Source of the DNA: Ananas comosus
Lineage: Eukaryota; Streptophyta; Magnoliopsida; Poales; Bromeliaceae
Direction: 5' to 3'
Length of the DNA stretch: 64,000 nucleotides
Assembly: GCF_001540865.1 (NCBI RefSeq)
Contig: NC_033621.1
Span: 12,296,276-12,360,275 of the forward strand
Shown: positions 52,893 through 64,000 of the stretch, in pieces
Numbering within the stretch: the first letter of the stretch is position 1
Layout of the letters: each line of letters begins with the position of its first letter
Translations under genes and position numbers: made by a program
The notes under the pieces: model-generated
Database searches by the model: none
Told to the model about the DNA's origin: nothing
Seen by the model: the letters and a program-made list of their open reading frames with translations, nothing else

Positions 52893-53570
52893 GTGCACCG
52901 GGTCCACCACGTCATCCATAGAACACTAAATCCTCTCTCTCTCATTACCGTTATTTCCATCTCTACCGCAATGCCAGGGTTTGCATTCGGCTCGAAATGA
53001 GCTCAAAATCAATCGCTCATTTAATAGACGAGTCGAATACGAGCTCGGATCAATTCGCTCGTGTTCTATTTCATTAGATTAAAATTCTAATTTTTTTTTC
53101 CGACTTTTCGCCTTCCAGTTGGACCGACGTACTAACTTATAATTCATGAGTCAGTTCGTGTTTGGTTCGTTATTAAACAAGCCGAACACAAGTTAAATTT
53201 TTCAGTTCGATATTTTAATGAGTCAGCTTATTTTCGACTCATCTAACAAATGAACGAACACAAGCCAGTTTCTCAACTCGCTCGTGTTTAACTCGTTTAC
53301 AGCCTCACGTCACACTATTCTAAAATAAAATAAAATTTAATGTATAAATAATTTTAATTTTTTATACAAAAAATATGATAATTAATAGTAGGTGTCTCAA
53401 AATTGTTATATTTATGAAAAATGGGAAGCCTTAAAAGCACATCTAATGTAGTAATTTTTATATCAACTTGACATGTTTAGTGCATCTAACAGTAATTTGA
53501 ACATATTTATTCCAGTAATAATTGATAAAAATCAAATTTGCGGTCTACGGATGACGTGGTGAACTCATTC
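52893..53570. repeat. Inverted-repeat-bounded block containing a GCTCG-rich repeat
   Basis: The left arm at 52903-52920 reads TCCACCACGTCATCCATAG; the right arm at 53543-53563, reverse-complemented, reads TTCACCACGTCATCCGTAG. Between them, 52985-53310 is rich in GAGCTCG, GCTCGTGTT and AACTCGTTTACAGCC motifs, a pattern of dispersed plant repeats. Whether the arms belong to one transposon is not settled. Confidence 0.45.
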
Positions 53571-53816
53571 CACGCAAACAATTTTCACAGAATTTTCTCT
53601 CTCTAAATTCTCTCTCTCTCCTCATTCCCCTATATTTGGATCCCCTATCTCCATTAAAACCGCTCTTCTTTTCCCACAAATTCATTTTTAGTCCAATAAA
53701 AAATATAAAAATAAGATTAAAATATCTTTTTTTAGAAAAAAGAAAATCTTTTTTGTTCCCCATTTCTCCGCGATTTCCTTTGTTTTGTCACCCCAAAAAT
53801 CCCATCTTTTAACCCC

Positions 53817-53830
53817 AACCCTAACCCTAG
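53817..53830 (+). promoter_or_regulatory. Telo-box in DUF538 leader
   Basis: AACCCTAACCCTAG ending 14 bases before the start codon at 53845; compare the same element before cytochrome c. Confidence 0.6.
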
Positions 53831-53844
53831 GCGTAGCCCTAACA

Positions 53845-54310
53845 ATGGCGATCCCCAAATCGCTCGTCTCAATCCTCGCCATCATCGCCATCGTGGCCCG
53901 CGCACTCGGATCGGAGGCCCCGAGCGCGTACGAGATGCTGGAGCGATTCAACTTCCCCAGGGGGATCCTCCCCGAGGGGGTGCGGGGCTACACTCTGGGC
54001 GAGGACGGGGCGTTCGAGGTGTACCTGAGCGGGGAGTGCGAGTTCAAGGTGGNAGGAGCGGATCGCGGGGAGGGTGGCGTCGGGGTCGCTGCGGGAGCTG
54101 AGCGGGGTGAGCGTTAGGGTTCTGCTCGTCTGGTTCGGGATCGGCGAGGTCGTGCGCAGCGACGCCGACCTCGACTTCTACGTCGGCCCCCTCTCCGCCT
54201 CCTTCCCCGTCTCCAACTTCGAGGAGAGCCCCCGATGCGGCTGCGGCTTCTACTGCGCCCCACCCTCCTCCTCCTCCTCCTCCTCCTCGGCGGCGGCGGC
54301 GGAGGCGTAG
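53845..54310 (+). CDS. DUF538 family protein, frame interrupted by an N
   Basis: Single exon. It opens with a signal peptide (MAIPKSLVSILAIIAIVARALG) and then the DUF538 fold: YEMLERFNFPRGILPEGVRG, YTLGEDGAFEVYLSGECEF, then after position 54053 ELSGVSVRVLLVWFGIGEVV, DADLDFYVGPLSASFPVSNF and ESPRCGCGFYC. The last 20 residues are Ser/Ala low complexity. Reading through as given shifts frame at the N (GTGGNAGGAGCGG); without that N position the frame is continuous and gives about 154 aa, the usual DUF538 size. The N is therefore most likely an inserted placeholder rather than a real mutation. DUF538 proteins are plant-specific, often stress-responsive and possibly secreted lipid-binding proteins; function uncertain. 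Confidence 0.85.
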
Positions 54311-54486
54311 ATCGCGGCGCCGGAGAAGGGGGAGGGGGAGGAGTCGATTATTACGTCGTCGTCCTCGTCGTCGCCGTTCCTTTTTTTCGTTTTTATTTGT
54401 TTATTTATTTATAATTTATATACTTTGATAGAGTGAAATAAATGAATTTGGGACTATCGTGATATTATGATGATTTGGTCCCTCTA

Positions 54487-54705
54487 TTAGCGTTTGGTTC
54501 GTGATATTATGATGAAAATTGGATTGTTTCTGGGATAAGAAATATAGTGTTTGGATAGATAACATTGAATAAGAAAAATAGTGGATAGTTATAGGTAAAA
54601 AATAAAAGTGTTAGTGTGGATAGTTATACCAGATTATTTTAGATAATCGAGAATAACTATTCTTCGGAGAATAAAAAATTAGCGTTTAAGTATAAAGGCA
54701 TGATT
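54487..54705. mobile_element. Tourist-like MITE, family B copy 2 (truncated)
   Basis: TTAGCGTTTGGTTCG at the left and an interior matching 16050-16230 (for example TTATACCAGATTATTTTAGA). The right terminus found in copy 1 is absent. Confidence 0.55.
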
Positions 54706-55462
54706 TTTATTTTATATTTAATTTTTGGATAAAAAATTAGTATTTGGATATGAAGGCATGATTTTTATTATATATATATATATGAATTGTTGTAAAGGGA
54801 GTGAAACTAAGAATATGTTTGTTTCATTGTAAAATTACATTTTTTTTTCTTTTTACAAATTAAAAACTAGAGAGCATAAAATTTAATTTTCTCTAAAATT
54901 GTTTTTTCTATCGAAATTTTTTTTACAATTTTACGTAAAACCAAACACACCGTAAGGGATTCTACATAAGAGTGTTCCAGTTTTTTTTTTTCCTTTTTTT
55001 TTTTTTTGTGTAAGTAGTAGATTAAGCCTCTGAACGGATGGATAAAGCGACTCTGTGGCCTGTGCGAGTCCTACACGTAATGGAATTTAGGATGGTGGAG
55101 TTGAATATGTTTGAATTTTGAAGATTAGATCAATGCGCGAATTTTAAAGCAGTGTGGACTTAAAATTTGATCATGTTTGACGCATAATACACGGATCAAC
55201 TTTAAGCAGCGTGAACGACGAATTGGATTTCTCCATCTCCTATCGTGGAGAAAAAAATTAGGGGAACTTTGTACGCATAATTTGATTTACTCATAAAGCT
55301 AAAGGGGAAAAAACCAAAAGAGAGAATAAAAACATTTGCTTAGATCCAACAATACAAGCTTTGGATTCAGTTTAGGTCATGTTGGGCCGAGACACGCGCA
55401 CTAATATGCGCAGAACGCGCTTACACGGAAGTATGTATCGATATGCTTTTTCCGCGCAGGCG

Positions 55463-55765
55463 CAAATGGAGAAAAACAATATAAAATGCACCGTGGAAAA
55501 GGCTTATACAACCCTTCCAAAAGCTTTAAAATTCGCACAAAAATCAAATGGAGAGAAATAGCAAATGGAGAAAAACAACATAGGATGCACCGCAACACGG
55601 CGAAAAGGCTATACAACCCTTCAAAAAGCTTTAAAATTTGCACAAATATCAAATGGAAAGATAGCAACTGGAGAAAAACAACATAGGATGCACCGCAACA
55701 CGGCGAAAACGCTAGACAACCCTTCAAAAAGCTTTAAAATTTGCTCAAAAATCAAATGGAGAGGA
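55463..55765 (+). repeat. Minisatellite, three units of about 100 bp
   Basis: Units begin at 55463, 55562 and 55665 with CAAATGGAGAAAAACAA (third unit CAACTGG) and each contains a GATGCACCGCAACACGG-like block and CAACCCTTCAAAAAGC. Units 2 and 3 are nearly identical; unit 1 lacks a few bases. Short frames across it are a by-product of the repeat. Confidence 0.9.
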
Positions 55766-56151
55766 ATAATCTTTTCCGCTTTTGCTGATTCATACGAGTT
55801 CGACTGATTAAAGAGCAGCAAATAATGCGTATAGTTCGACACTGATAGTTGTGTATTTATCTCAAGGAAAATGCATATACATATGGTGAGTACAAACAAT
55901 CAAATGGTCATCTAAGGACCACTATACAATCAGTTTGTTTTCTTTCTTTTTTCGTTTTTTTTTTTTTTTTTACAAAGCAACAACTCAAACAACAATTACC
56001 AGATTGACTAAAATATGAAGAGCAAACTACAGAACAGTTGCACACATACCTTGGGACGCCGACGCCACTGCCAAAAACGATAAATAGGAGCCGACTCATA
56101 ATTAGATAAAACTGAAGGGCTAAACAGAAATAAACACATTGTTATCATTTA

Positions 56152-59100
56152 TCAAGATCTTCCCCTCCCTGCGCTGCCGTGCCGTTGGTTGCGGAAATAG
56201 CTGAGAAGAGCATGCGCCTGAAAAGAATAAAGCACAACAGAGCCTCATCTCAGTGCCTGCATCAAGCCATTTAAGCAATCTGGGAACTCATAAAGCTCCA
56301 AAAACTCCGAAGAGTTCTTATTTAGCTAATTAGGAACATTTTCGAAAAAGTTTACGACTCCGCTTTATTTGGTCCATCAAAGGTCAAGAGATAAGGAATA
56401 TCAAGTTTGGTGATCCTTGGGTATGTTCAAATTTACTTCTTCATAGTCTGAACACCTTACTAAATACGAACTTGGAACTTCAAAGAGACCTAAAATTAAC
56501 CAGCCTAAACTCGTGCCCAACCTGATCAGTTCTTGCTCTGTATAATGTCGAGTTGGTTTCAGGTTGCAGACATTTTAAACTCATGCAGTTGGTCAGGTTA
56601 GGATTAGATAATTCACACCTGAATAATATACCAGATACGACCAAGTATATGCCTAACACCCATGGTTAAGAGGAAGAAAGTCAAAAAAGTTTAAAGGACC
56701 TACCAGAAAAACGTGTAGTTGTTTTAAACTTTTCCTATATGCAATCCTTCAACAAACTCTGCATTTCTTGGGTGTACTTTTCCAAATATCTAGAAGTCAA
56801 CCTTCAAAGAAAGTCCTCTTTGCTTTCCGCATCATTTGAAATAACATTCCACTAGCAAATTCCAAGAAACTGCTAAGCATGCAAATACTTCAATGTGCAT
56901 TCAGCAAATTAGACGACTTCTATGATAGACTTTGTGAACTAAAGCCGGAGTTAAAAAAATAGAAATAAAATACTTGGCAAGACCTATGTGCAGAATGAAA
57001 AGTTAAACATGTGAACTAAAATAAGATTCAAGAGAAAAAGGAATGAGTAGACCATGGCATGCAGGAAGTAAGATAATCACATGGAGAAAATAAATATAAA
57101 TAGGGGATACAAACGAAGTATAATACCTTTTCTTTTGCACGTGCAGTGCCTGACTGCGACAACACGACTAACGGGGGAACAGCACCTTCCTGAAGAACCT
57201 GACTACAGAACCGGTTACTATTAGTGCATAGGTGAAGCAAAGCTGCAGCGGCATTTTCCTTTCCCCTCGCAGAACCCAACTCGACAACCTCTACAAGCAC
57301 AGGAATCCCACCTGCATGGCCAATCGCTGTCCTCCCTTCCGGTATAGTAGCAAGATTCGCCAAAACAGCCACGGCTTTATCAACCATCCCAGCAGCTGGG
57401 TCCATAAGCTCTACTAGGTGCTTAACGGCCCCGGCCTGAACAATTCGAGCCTTGTTTTCATGGAATATGGACAAATTAAACAAAGCAGTAGCTGCGTCTT
57501 TCCTTCCTCGAGGAGTCCCGTTTCCCAATAATTCTACTAAAGGCACGATAGCCCCTGATCGACCGATCCTAACCTTGTTTTCTTCAATTACTGATAGGCT
57601 AAACAGAGTTGCTGCTGAGTTCTCTTTTGCTTCAGGACTACCTGTTTTGAGGACATGAATAAGAGGATCAATGGCGTCAGCACTGGCTATCGCTGTCTTA
57701 TTATTATCATTGATCGATAAGTTCAAGAGGGCAGTTACGGCATTTTCTTGGGTCTTGGGATCAGCAGAATACAGAAGGCCAACTAATGGGCTTACAGCTC
57801 CGCAATTAGCAATCACAATCCTGTTCTCCATGTTGTGTTTAGCAAGAAGGCGAAGCTCTGCTGTTGCAGCTCTCTGCACTTCCACAGAATCGTTTTTCAG
57901 ATCCTCAATCAGCTTCCGAACTTCAGTTTCAACACCGGAGAGGTCAGGTCGGGAATCCATCTGCGACGATACAATTCTAGGGGAGAACCTATCAGATGGA
58001 CGGCGCCAAATTTGACTTCTTCTAAGCGGAAATTCAGGTTCTCTTGGGGGTGCAGAAGAGACATTTTGGGTTTCTTGTGAAACTTCTCCTGATGTATCAC
58101 TGCTATCATTACTCGAACCCTCACTTGATACAGGAACAGCATTGCTACTCGGAACAGCACTTGAGGCAGAAGCACTACTGTTTTGACCCTGAATCTGCAT
58201 ATCCACATGAGAAGCTCGAAAACTTTCCTCCTTCAGTTGGTTTGAAGTTTCGCCGCGAGAATCAGTACACCTACTTTGTTCCAAACTAGATTCTGTTTTT
58301 GCTTCAGAAGTGGCTAATGATAAACTCGAAAAGTTTTCCTCGCATCCGTTTGAAGTTTGTGAAATGGAGAGTCGCTGATGGGGAGATGTGGGACTATTAG
58401 ATTCAGGTGAACTTGGACAGTCAGCCCTTTCATTAGGGCTTGAATCTACTAGAAAAGCAGAAGGAAGACTCAAATTCAATGATTTCACAGGATCGGGCAG
58501 TTTAATGTCATTTGATTCACACCAGTTGGCAATCAAAGCTTTGACAGTGTAATTGGGAATCAGGTTGGTGTGCACTAGGGTTTGACGTGTCTTAGGGCAA
58601 ACAGTTAAACCCAGATCAAGCCATTTTTTGATAAAGGCCCGCTCGTACGTTTGTCCTGATGCAACAATCACCGGATCAGACATCAGTTCCAAGGAGAGCG
58701 GGCAGCAAAAATCAGCAGGGATAGGTATTCCTTTAATGCTGAGTAACTGTTTTTCTTTAACAAAGCAATCATGCATATGGTTGACAAGTGCAGTTACTCG
58801 GTCAATAGTATCGAATTCTATGTGGTTTTCGCCTCGGCCACCCTTTGTTTTAAGTTTCTCGAGGGCAACAGCCTCAATCAAGAGTTCATGATTTGTTGAC
58901 AAGCTAAAATGGTTTGAAATCTTTGCCAGTTTTTCAGGCTTTGGTGTTGCTTTCCCTACCAGTTCTTTTGCAGCCTCCTTAATGACACCACAAATTTGGT
59001 CATTATGCATCCGTTGAAGTTTCTGCATTCGACAAAAGTTTCTTCATGATAAAGCTGAATTCAAATAAAAAGCTAATTTATGCTGAAAGATAAAAGGGGA

Positions 59101-60407
59101 AAAAAGTTTGAGCTTTATCAAAATTGCCGTTACCTCAATACAGGTTGAAGAACAACTGGGCACCGGTGGTGGAACCGAAGAATTAACATTTAGGCATATC
59201 TCTAGGGCATATGTCTTAATCTTTGTAATTATGGGCTCAATTTGCAATACCTGCAATGTAAATCAAGCTTTAGTTCATACCAAGTACTTCAAATTGCCTA
59301 ACATTAAAACTTTCATAATGCTAGACATGCTTTCTCATGTAAGTCTCAATGATGTACGGGTGATTCCACTTAACTACCAAACAATCTCAAATTTCAAACA
59401 AAGCAAAATCAAGATTAGCTTCCTAACATTTCCAAAAGTTCACGAGTATTCATTTATTTGGTAATCATATATCATGATTCCTCTGCTACAAAAGGAAAGA
59501 CGATTCAAATACATTTATGGCTTCTTGAAAAACAAAAGGAACCAATGTGCAGAAAACATTAAAACATGTACCAACTGAGCTAGAGTAAAGCTGTCACTAG
59601 TTACCCCGGATGAGAGAAAAAGCAATATGGCAACAGGCATTTCTGAAAATACCCACGGCGCATACAAGATGAAAAAAATGTGTAATAAATTAAAGAAAGA
59701 TCAACAGACTAGGAAATCATAATAGCTGCTTTTAAAAATGTGATAAACATAGTATTACAATCTACAACTTCCTGTTGTATCTTGAAAATGGAACAACTGG
59801 AGGTTGAGTTTCTCACAAAGGATAATATATTTTTTGTAAGAAATTGGCCTGTCCTAGAAGATCTCTTCAAATAAACCACGATAATGTTTTTCATCTGCAG
59901 TATTTAGTAGCAAAGAAGAAAAGTATAACATAAATTTATTTGGAATTAAGATTTGAGAGGTCATCAGGTAATGGGGACGATAAATATCCAAAAGTTATCA
60001 CACGAATCATTTCTTACAACAGGCAAATAAAACAAAAGAAGCAATTGAATATGATAAAATGAGCAGTTCTGACATACAAGAAGAATTTTGCTCGACATCT
60101 GGTTCCAGCTGCCAATAATTTCCTGAGCTTCATTGATAACAAAGTCCAGTTCTTTAAGCACATTACTCAGTTGCTCATCTAGAGACGCCTTACAGATGAC
60201 GTCATCAAAGACAGGTTTCAGAAGATCCAAGATCTCTTTAATTTTTCGCCAGTATCTGTGGACTAGTTCAGTTTTAACAGCATTGCTGGATGATAGGAGG
60301 GCAAAATTTGAGATGCTATCAAGCAACGTTTTCAACAAAGGTATCTCCATAGGACCTGTTTCAAAGTGCATACATGGTGATGCTTCAAAGTCAATAAACT
60401 CATACAT
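56152..60407 (-). CDS. PUB4-like: U-box/ARM-repeat E3 ubiquitin ligase (PUB4-like)
   Basis: complement(join(56152..56217,57127..59022,59134..59250,60078..60407)), 802 aa, all introns GT-AG, phase 0. Order: plant U-box N-terminal helical domain (about aa 20-235; MEIPLLKTLLDSISNFALL, VLQIEPIITKIKTYALEI), U-box (about 254-325; PADFCCPLSLELMSDPVIVA, GQTYERAFIKKWLDLGLTVCP), a Ser-rich linker (about 330-510), then tandem armadillo repeats (about 520-785; ENAVTALLNLSINDNNKTAI and similar). The U-box recruits E2 enzymes and the ARM repeats bind substrate; PUB4/SPL11-type ligases act in immunity, meristem and symbiosis signalling. No Cys/His are needed in a U-box and the hydrophobic core residues are present. 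The last exon encodes AHALLSYFRNQRHGSAGRGRS. A non-coding leader exon (about 61342-61560) has no ATG, so translation starts at 60407, the first ATG of exon 2; a later in-frame Met (MEIPLL) is an alternative. Confidence 0.93.
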
Positions 60408-60410
60408 CAG

Positions 60411-61600
60411 CTGAGAATGGGCATACAAATTAAATGACTTTAACAATGAATCCAACAGCAACCGTGACTTAGAAATAAATCCAATAACCTAACAATTTAA
60501 ATTAGACATAGACATGAGGATTCATCAACAAATCAGTAAAGGATAATGGCAGATTCACGATATAAAGAGAGGGATGATCTCACCCAAGAGATCACGCAAT
60601 GGGAACAAACGGATGTGGGTTAAAAACTTGTCACAGTAAATGTATCACATAAAATTAATTTTATCAATTTTTGATCGACTTACGTCTCTAATTGAATAAA
60701 ATTGAATCAATATAAGAAACTTTGGACTAGCATTTAGACTATAAATTTACTTAAATTTTCAATGGTTCAGCAAATTTTCCTCACATTTTCTATCTCGTTA
60801 GCAGTCCCAAATGAAAGATGCTCTAAGGGCTACTTTATCCGTTTCCTCAATGGACAATTATTAATAAGAGCGAATTCATCTGAGACCCAAGACCTCTACA
60901 CATTCCTACAGACCCTAGATCTCATTATTATTATTATTATAAACATGACAGTGCGGTTGAGTGCGAGAATCAAATGTTGTAACAGCATATCAAACCAACC
61001 AAAGGAGGGAAAATCCCAAAATGAGATTAATAATAGAAACAAAATACAGGTGCATACAATGTTTATCCCTATTGTCCAAACGCAGTCCTCGCATACTAAA
61101 CTGCGATCTCATGCAATTGTAAATAGTTTCTAATGCACAACATCATAAAGAGAACAAAAACCTCTCCTCTAATCAAATCCGTGAAATTATTCAAAGTAGC
61201 GGTTTTGATGCATATGAGCGAGCAAAATTCGAGCTTTGCACAAACGAAATTCCCCCAATCACCAACCCACAACATCAATTAGAACAAAATTACGGACGGA
61301 ACATATAAAAAAAAGAAGAAGAAAATCTAAGTAGACGATACCTTGCGCCGCGAGAAACCGAAGAAGCGACGAATCCCGTGGGAGATCGAGGACGAGGAGA
61401 CGGAGAGACTCCCCTCAGAAGATTCAAAAGCGCGTAGAAAGAGATCGGAGAGGAGAACGGATCGAATTTCTAGGGTTTCGGGGGGGAGAAATGGGGAGAG
61501 TAAACCCTAACGGAAGAGAGAGAGAGAGACGTCGAAGAGAGAGAGAGAGAGGGAGAGAGAGAGAGAGAAGAGGAATGGGGAAGAAGAGGGAGGACGCGGA
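60411..61600 (-). other. 5' UTR exon and leader intron of the U-box gene
   Basis: Leader exon from about 61560 down to 61342 with donor GCAAG/GTATCG; the intron runs 60411-61341 and ends CAG before exon 2. The leader is GA/CT-rich (61520-61575) and contains no ATG. Confidence 0.6.
61519..61576 (+). repeat. (GA)n tracts
   Basis: Several GA runs interrupted by CGTCGA and GGGA, lying in the leader of the minus-strand U-box gene. Confidence 0.85.
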
Positions 61601-63060
61601 GGAGTTGTTTTTGGTGTTGTTTTTGGTGTAGGGATACGCGCACCCACTCTTGGGTGCGGGGCAGGTATCCACCGTCCAAACCGCGTTAGGAGCAAGGCTA
61701 GCACGAATCCTGATGCGCCGCCCGGTGTCGCACGTGGATCTGTATGCGGCCGCGCTCGCGTAGGACATTATGGACATTATTAGACGGACGCGATGGGAGG
61801 AGGGTCTCTCTGTAGTAGGTCTACGGAAGGAGATGTTTCCGTGAACCGTGTGCACCACGTCAGCCGAGCACGGAGTAGGTAAAATTATTGCTTTGGGCTC
61901 GCAACGCTGGTACAATTATTTCACCATGCTTCTTTCTTGTACTAGCTAAGTCAAAAACATTGACACCTAATACGCATTAATAATATTTGTTTCCACATCA
62001 TTTTTTTTAATTTTAAAATTATATCTATCATAATCAACCAAACATGTCAAGTTGACACCACCAAAGTATCTCATCTTTCTGAAATTGGTTTTTACATGGA
62101 GTTCAAAAAAAAAAAAAAAAAATTCCAAAAGACTATGATCTACAATAGTTGATTGTTATTTTGATTAACACCTGGTACATTTCTAGGAAAAGAGGTTTTA
62201 AGCTCCCAGATTCTCAATTTTAGATGTAATAGATTCAGACAGTTCTTGGGGGTTAGGAGACAACAAACAACTTCTTTTTAAAAGAAAAAAATTAAAATAA
62301 TAAAAAATATTTTTATTTTTTAATGAAAAGAATTACAAGGCTAGGGAACAAAGTAAACATCACTACAGAGTTAAGGGCATAATAGAACAATTTACCCTTC
62401 AAAGCCTAGTACATTCACAGGTTGTGGCACTTGCATAGTTGCATTCAACTGTACCAGTTACTCATAGAGTACCATCAAGCAGTAAAACAAAGTGTTCCTG
62501 AAACACTGATTACAAAAACAAAAAAGAACCCAGAGAGAGAATTTTTACTCCAAACATAGAAGGATAAGGTTTGGTGGTCCCTGGAATAGGTTGGTTGGGT
62601 TAAGTCCATACTAGAAAGATAAGAATCATAAGATTACTACTTATTTCAAACATTCACTATCAACAAAATTTCCTTTCCCACTATTTTTTCCTTGACATTA
62701 ATGTGATATCACATCCTAAAATGTTGAGATTGTTTTGTTATCAATTTTGTGTGAAATAGCTTTTATACAAAAGACTTTCTTTCACATGCACCTTTTTCTA
62801 GGGAAGGAAGGGCACAAAAGAAAAAGGAAAAAGATAACAACAAACTCAAATCAGACACAAAAGGCGATGTAGATGTGCAGGGTTTTCACAACTAGAAAAG
62901 AGATAAAGAATAATTCACACCGACTACTGCTTGAATAGTTCATACTTGTTCCCGAAACAACTCAGTAAATGACATTGCTGTACACTGGTACTGATAATAA
63001 TAGAAGTTAAGCACAAAAAATACTTTAACGAAAAAAGGGGAAAGTAAGGGTCCGTTGCAT
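61601..63060. other. U-box promoter and spacer
   Basis: 61600-61900 is GC-rich promoter sequence with GGTGCGGGGC and GTGCACCACGTCAGCC motifs. 61900-62900 is AT-rich with an A run near 62106-62121; no gene recognised. Confidence 0.5.
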
Positions 63061-64000
63061 TAACCTTGAAATAGAGCTCGAGAAGTTGATTGTTCATTTC
63101 ACACTGAACAAACCCCTCAGAGGATAAGGTGAGATTGGAAGAGGTGAGATCACGTGGAACGAACATTGTGCGTCCGAGAAGCCCAAATTCCAAAGATAAG
63201 AAACCAAAACACGAACAGGATCGCCCAATATCGCGTTGCTCCGTACTTGAATCTAGGCACAACCTGTTATGAGTACAGAAGAGGTTCGAGAACATTGCCG
63301 AGAAGAAGAAAAAGGGTGAAAAGGAACCCCTCAATTACATTGCCACTTTGAAATAGACTACCCACTGTACACCTTAAACTATTAAATGCGAGAATAAATC
63401 AAGATAAAAAAATTGTGCTTCATTGGTTTACTCTTTTCCATGTAATACACGAGAAAGCATGGCTTGCAATCCCGCTTGGAAACTGAAATATTTATAACAA
63501 TAAGATCACATAGAACTTTTTAGTTGCAATTTACTTACAAATCTAAGGAAGATCACAACCGTCAGTGCACATAAACCTCCAAGAAGCATCTGAACACCAA
63601 TTTTAGCAGCTTTCTGCACACCAAATCAGAATCATTTGTCATGTAGTGAATAGAAAAAAAAGAACAGAAATATATGCAACTCACCCAATTTATCAATAGT
63701 TTAATTATTGAGAGTAAATTCTTTTGCACCTGGGAGCTAGAACAAACTGACAGGACTTGAAAAATGTATGCCGCACAACGAGCAGGAGATGAGTTACCAC
63801 AAGTTATGAAATATAATGCTTTGCTAAATGTGCTACTGACTCTAAAATGGAGATTGAATTCAGTGATAGGTGCACTTCCCGATAAAAACAACAGATTACT
63901 GATGCCCTAGATTGCAGATTGAGGGTATATGTCAGCATTGGTTCGGATTTTCCTTTTCCATAGTATCAAGCTGTAAATGTTAGTAAGAATTCTTATACAG
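63061..64000 (-). CDS. Partial gene fragments at the right edge (unresolved)
   Basis: Minus-strand exon-like pieces: 63539..63614 (acceptor tgtgcag, donor gtaagt) reading KAAKIGVQMLLGGLCALTVV then IFLRF, clearly hydrophobic; a segment near 63074-63263 open in two frames, one reading VVPRFKYGATRYWAILFVFW before a stop at 63150; and a frame at 63731-63891 ending in a CAG/GTGCAA donor-like site. Phases of the first two pieces do not join cleanly (76 nt followed by the VVPRF frame), so the structure is not settled. It is probably the 3' part of a membrane-protein gene extending past 64000; the family is not recognised. Confidence 0.3.

Larger units (their letters stand above)
50385..53844. other. 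Repeat-rich spacer upstream of the DUF538 gene
   Basis: 3' UTR of the PHD/Plus-3 gene to about 50690, a small GTGCCG-type repeat near 50840, MITE family A copy 3 at 51295-51703, AT-rich sequence, and an inverted-repeat-bounded block at 52893-53570. The promoter and CT-rich leader of the DUF538 gene follow (53590-53844). No other gene seen. Confidence 0.5.
54311..56151. other. Spacer with MITE fragment and minisatellite
   Basis: 3' UTR of the DUF538 gene, a truncated family B MITE, a 60-bp imperfect duplication at about 54668-54772, poly-T runs near 54980-55010, and the 100-bp tandem repeat at 55463-55765. 55910-56151 is the 3' UTR of the U-box gene. No gene seen. Confidence 0.55.

Noticed and set aside
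53785..53844. Upstream in-frame extension of the DUF538 gene
   Set aside because: The ATG at 53845 is followed directly by a proper signal peptide; the upstream 20 codons are leader with telo-box.
55379..55807. Several 60-110-residue frames on both strands
   Set aside because: All come from the 100-bp tandem repeat, which is open in several frames.
62924..63334. 136-residue reverse frame
   Set aside because: Two overlapping frames compete here and neither joins the neighbouring exon cleanly; reported only as unresolved fragments.

Overview
This is nuclear DNA from a flowering plant, most likely a commelinid monocot. The evidence is spliceosomal GT-AG introns, GC-rich first exons against AT-rich introns and spacers, long CT/GA microsatellites in 5' leaders, and MITE-rich intergenic DNA. 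A Bromeliaceae source such as pineapple is my guess from the style of the MITEs; nothing in the sequence proves it. No bacterial-type operons, CRISPR arrays, rRNA or tRNA genes were seen, and I found no previously undescribed multi-gene system. All gene models below were built by hand from frame and splice signals, without transcript data.

Layout. 0.6-3.2 kb (+): plastid-type UPF0301/AlgH protein. 4.5-9.0 kb (-): 13-exon ABHD11-like alpha/beta hydrolase. 9-17 kb: MITE-rich spacer with an isolated first-exon-like segment at 12.1 kb. 18.2-22.8 kb (+): WVD2-like-7-type protein without a TPX2 domain. 24.2-26.5 kb (+): mitochondrial cytochrome c. 27.8-31.1 kb (-): plastid-type VTT/SNARE-associated membrane protein. 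32.8-34.3 kb (-): four-exon gene for a 114-residue plant protein. 34.5-39.2 kb: MITEs, a pair of long-TIR elements and a miniature LTR retroelement. 39.4-41.4 kb (+): acidic protein with one membrane span. 43.3-50.4 kb (+): PHD/SWIB/Plus-3/GYF chromatin protein containing a probable U12-type intron. 50.4-53.8 kb: repeats. 53.8-54.3 kb (+): DUF538 gene whose frame is broken by an N. 55.4-55.8 kb: a 100-bp tandem repeat. 56.2-61.6 kb (-): PUB4-like U-box/ARM E3 ligase. 63-64 kb (-): fragments of a gene running off the right edge.

The genes are unrelated single-copy-looking housekeeping or regulatory genes (plastid, mitochondrion, chromatin, ubiquitin, microtubule) and do not form a pathway. The best second-look items are the probable AT-AA U12 intron, the TRIM-like element, three copies of one MITE family, alternative terminal exons in the WVD2-like gene, and single-N placeholders that coincide with a frameshift and with a 227-bp duplication.
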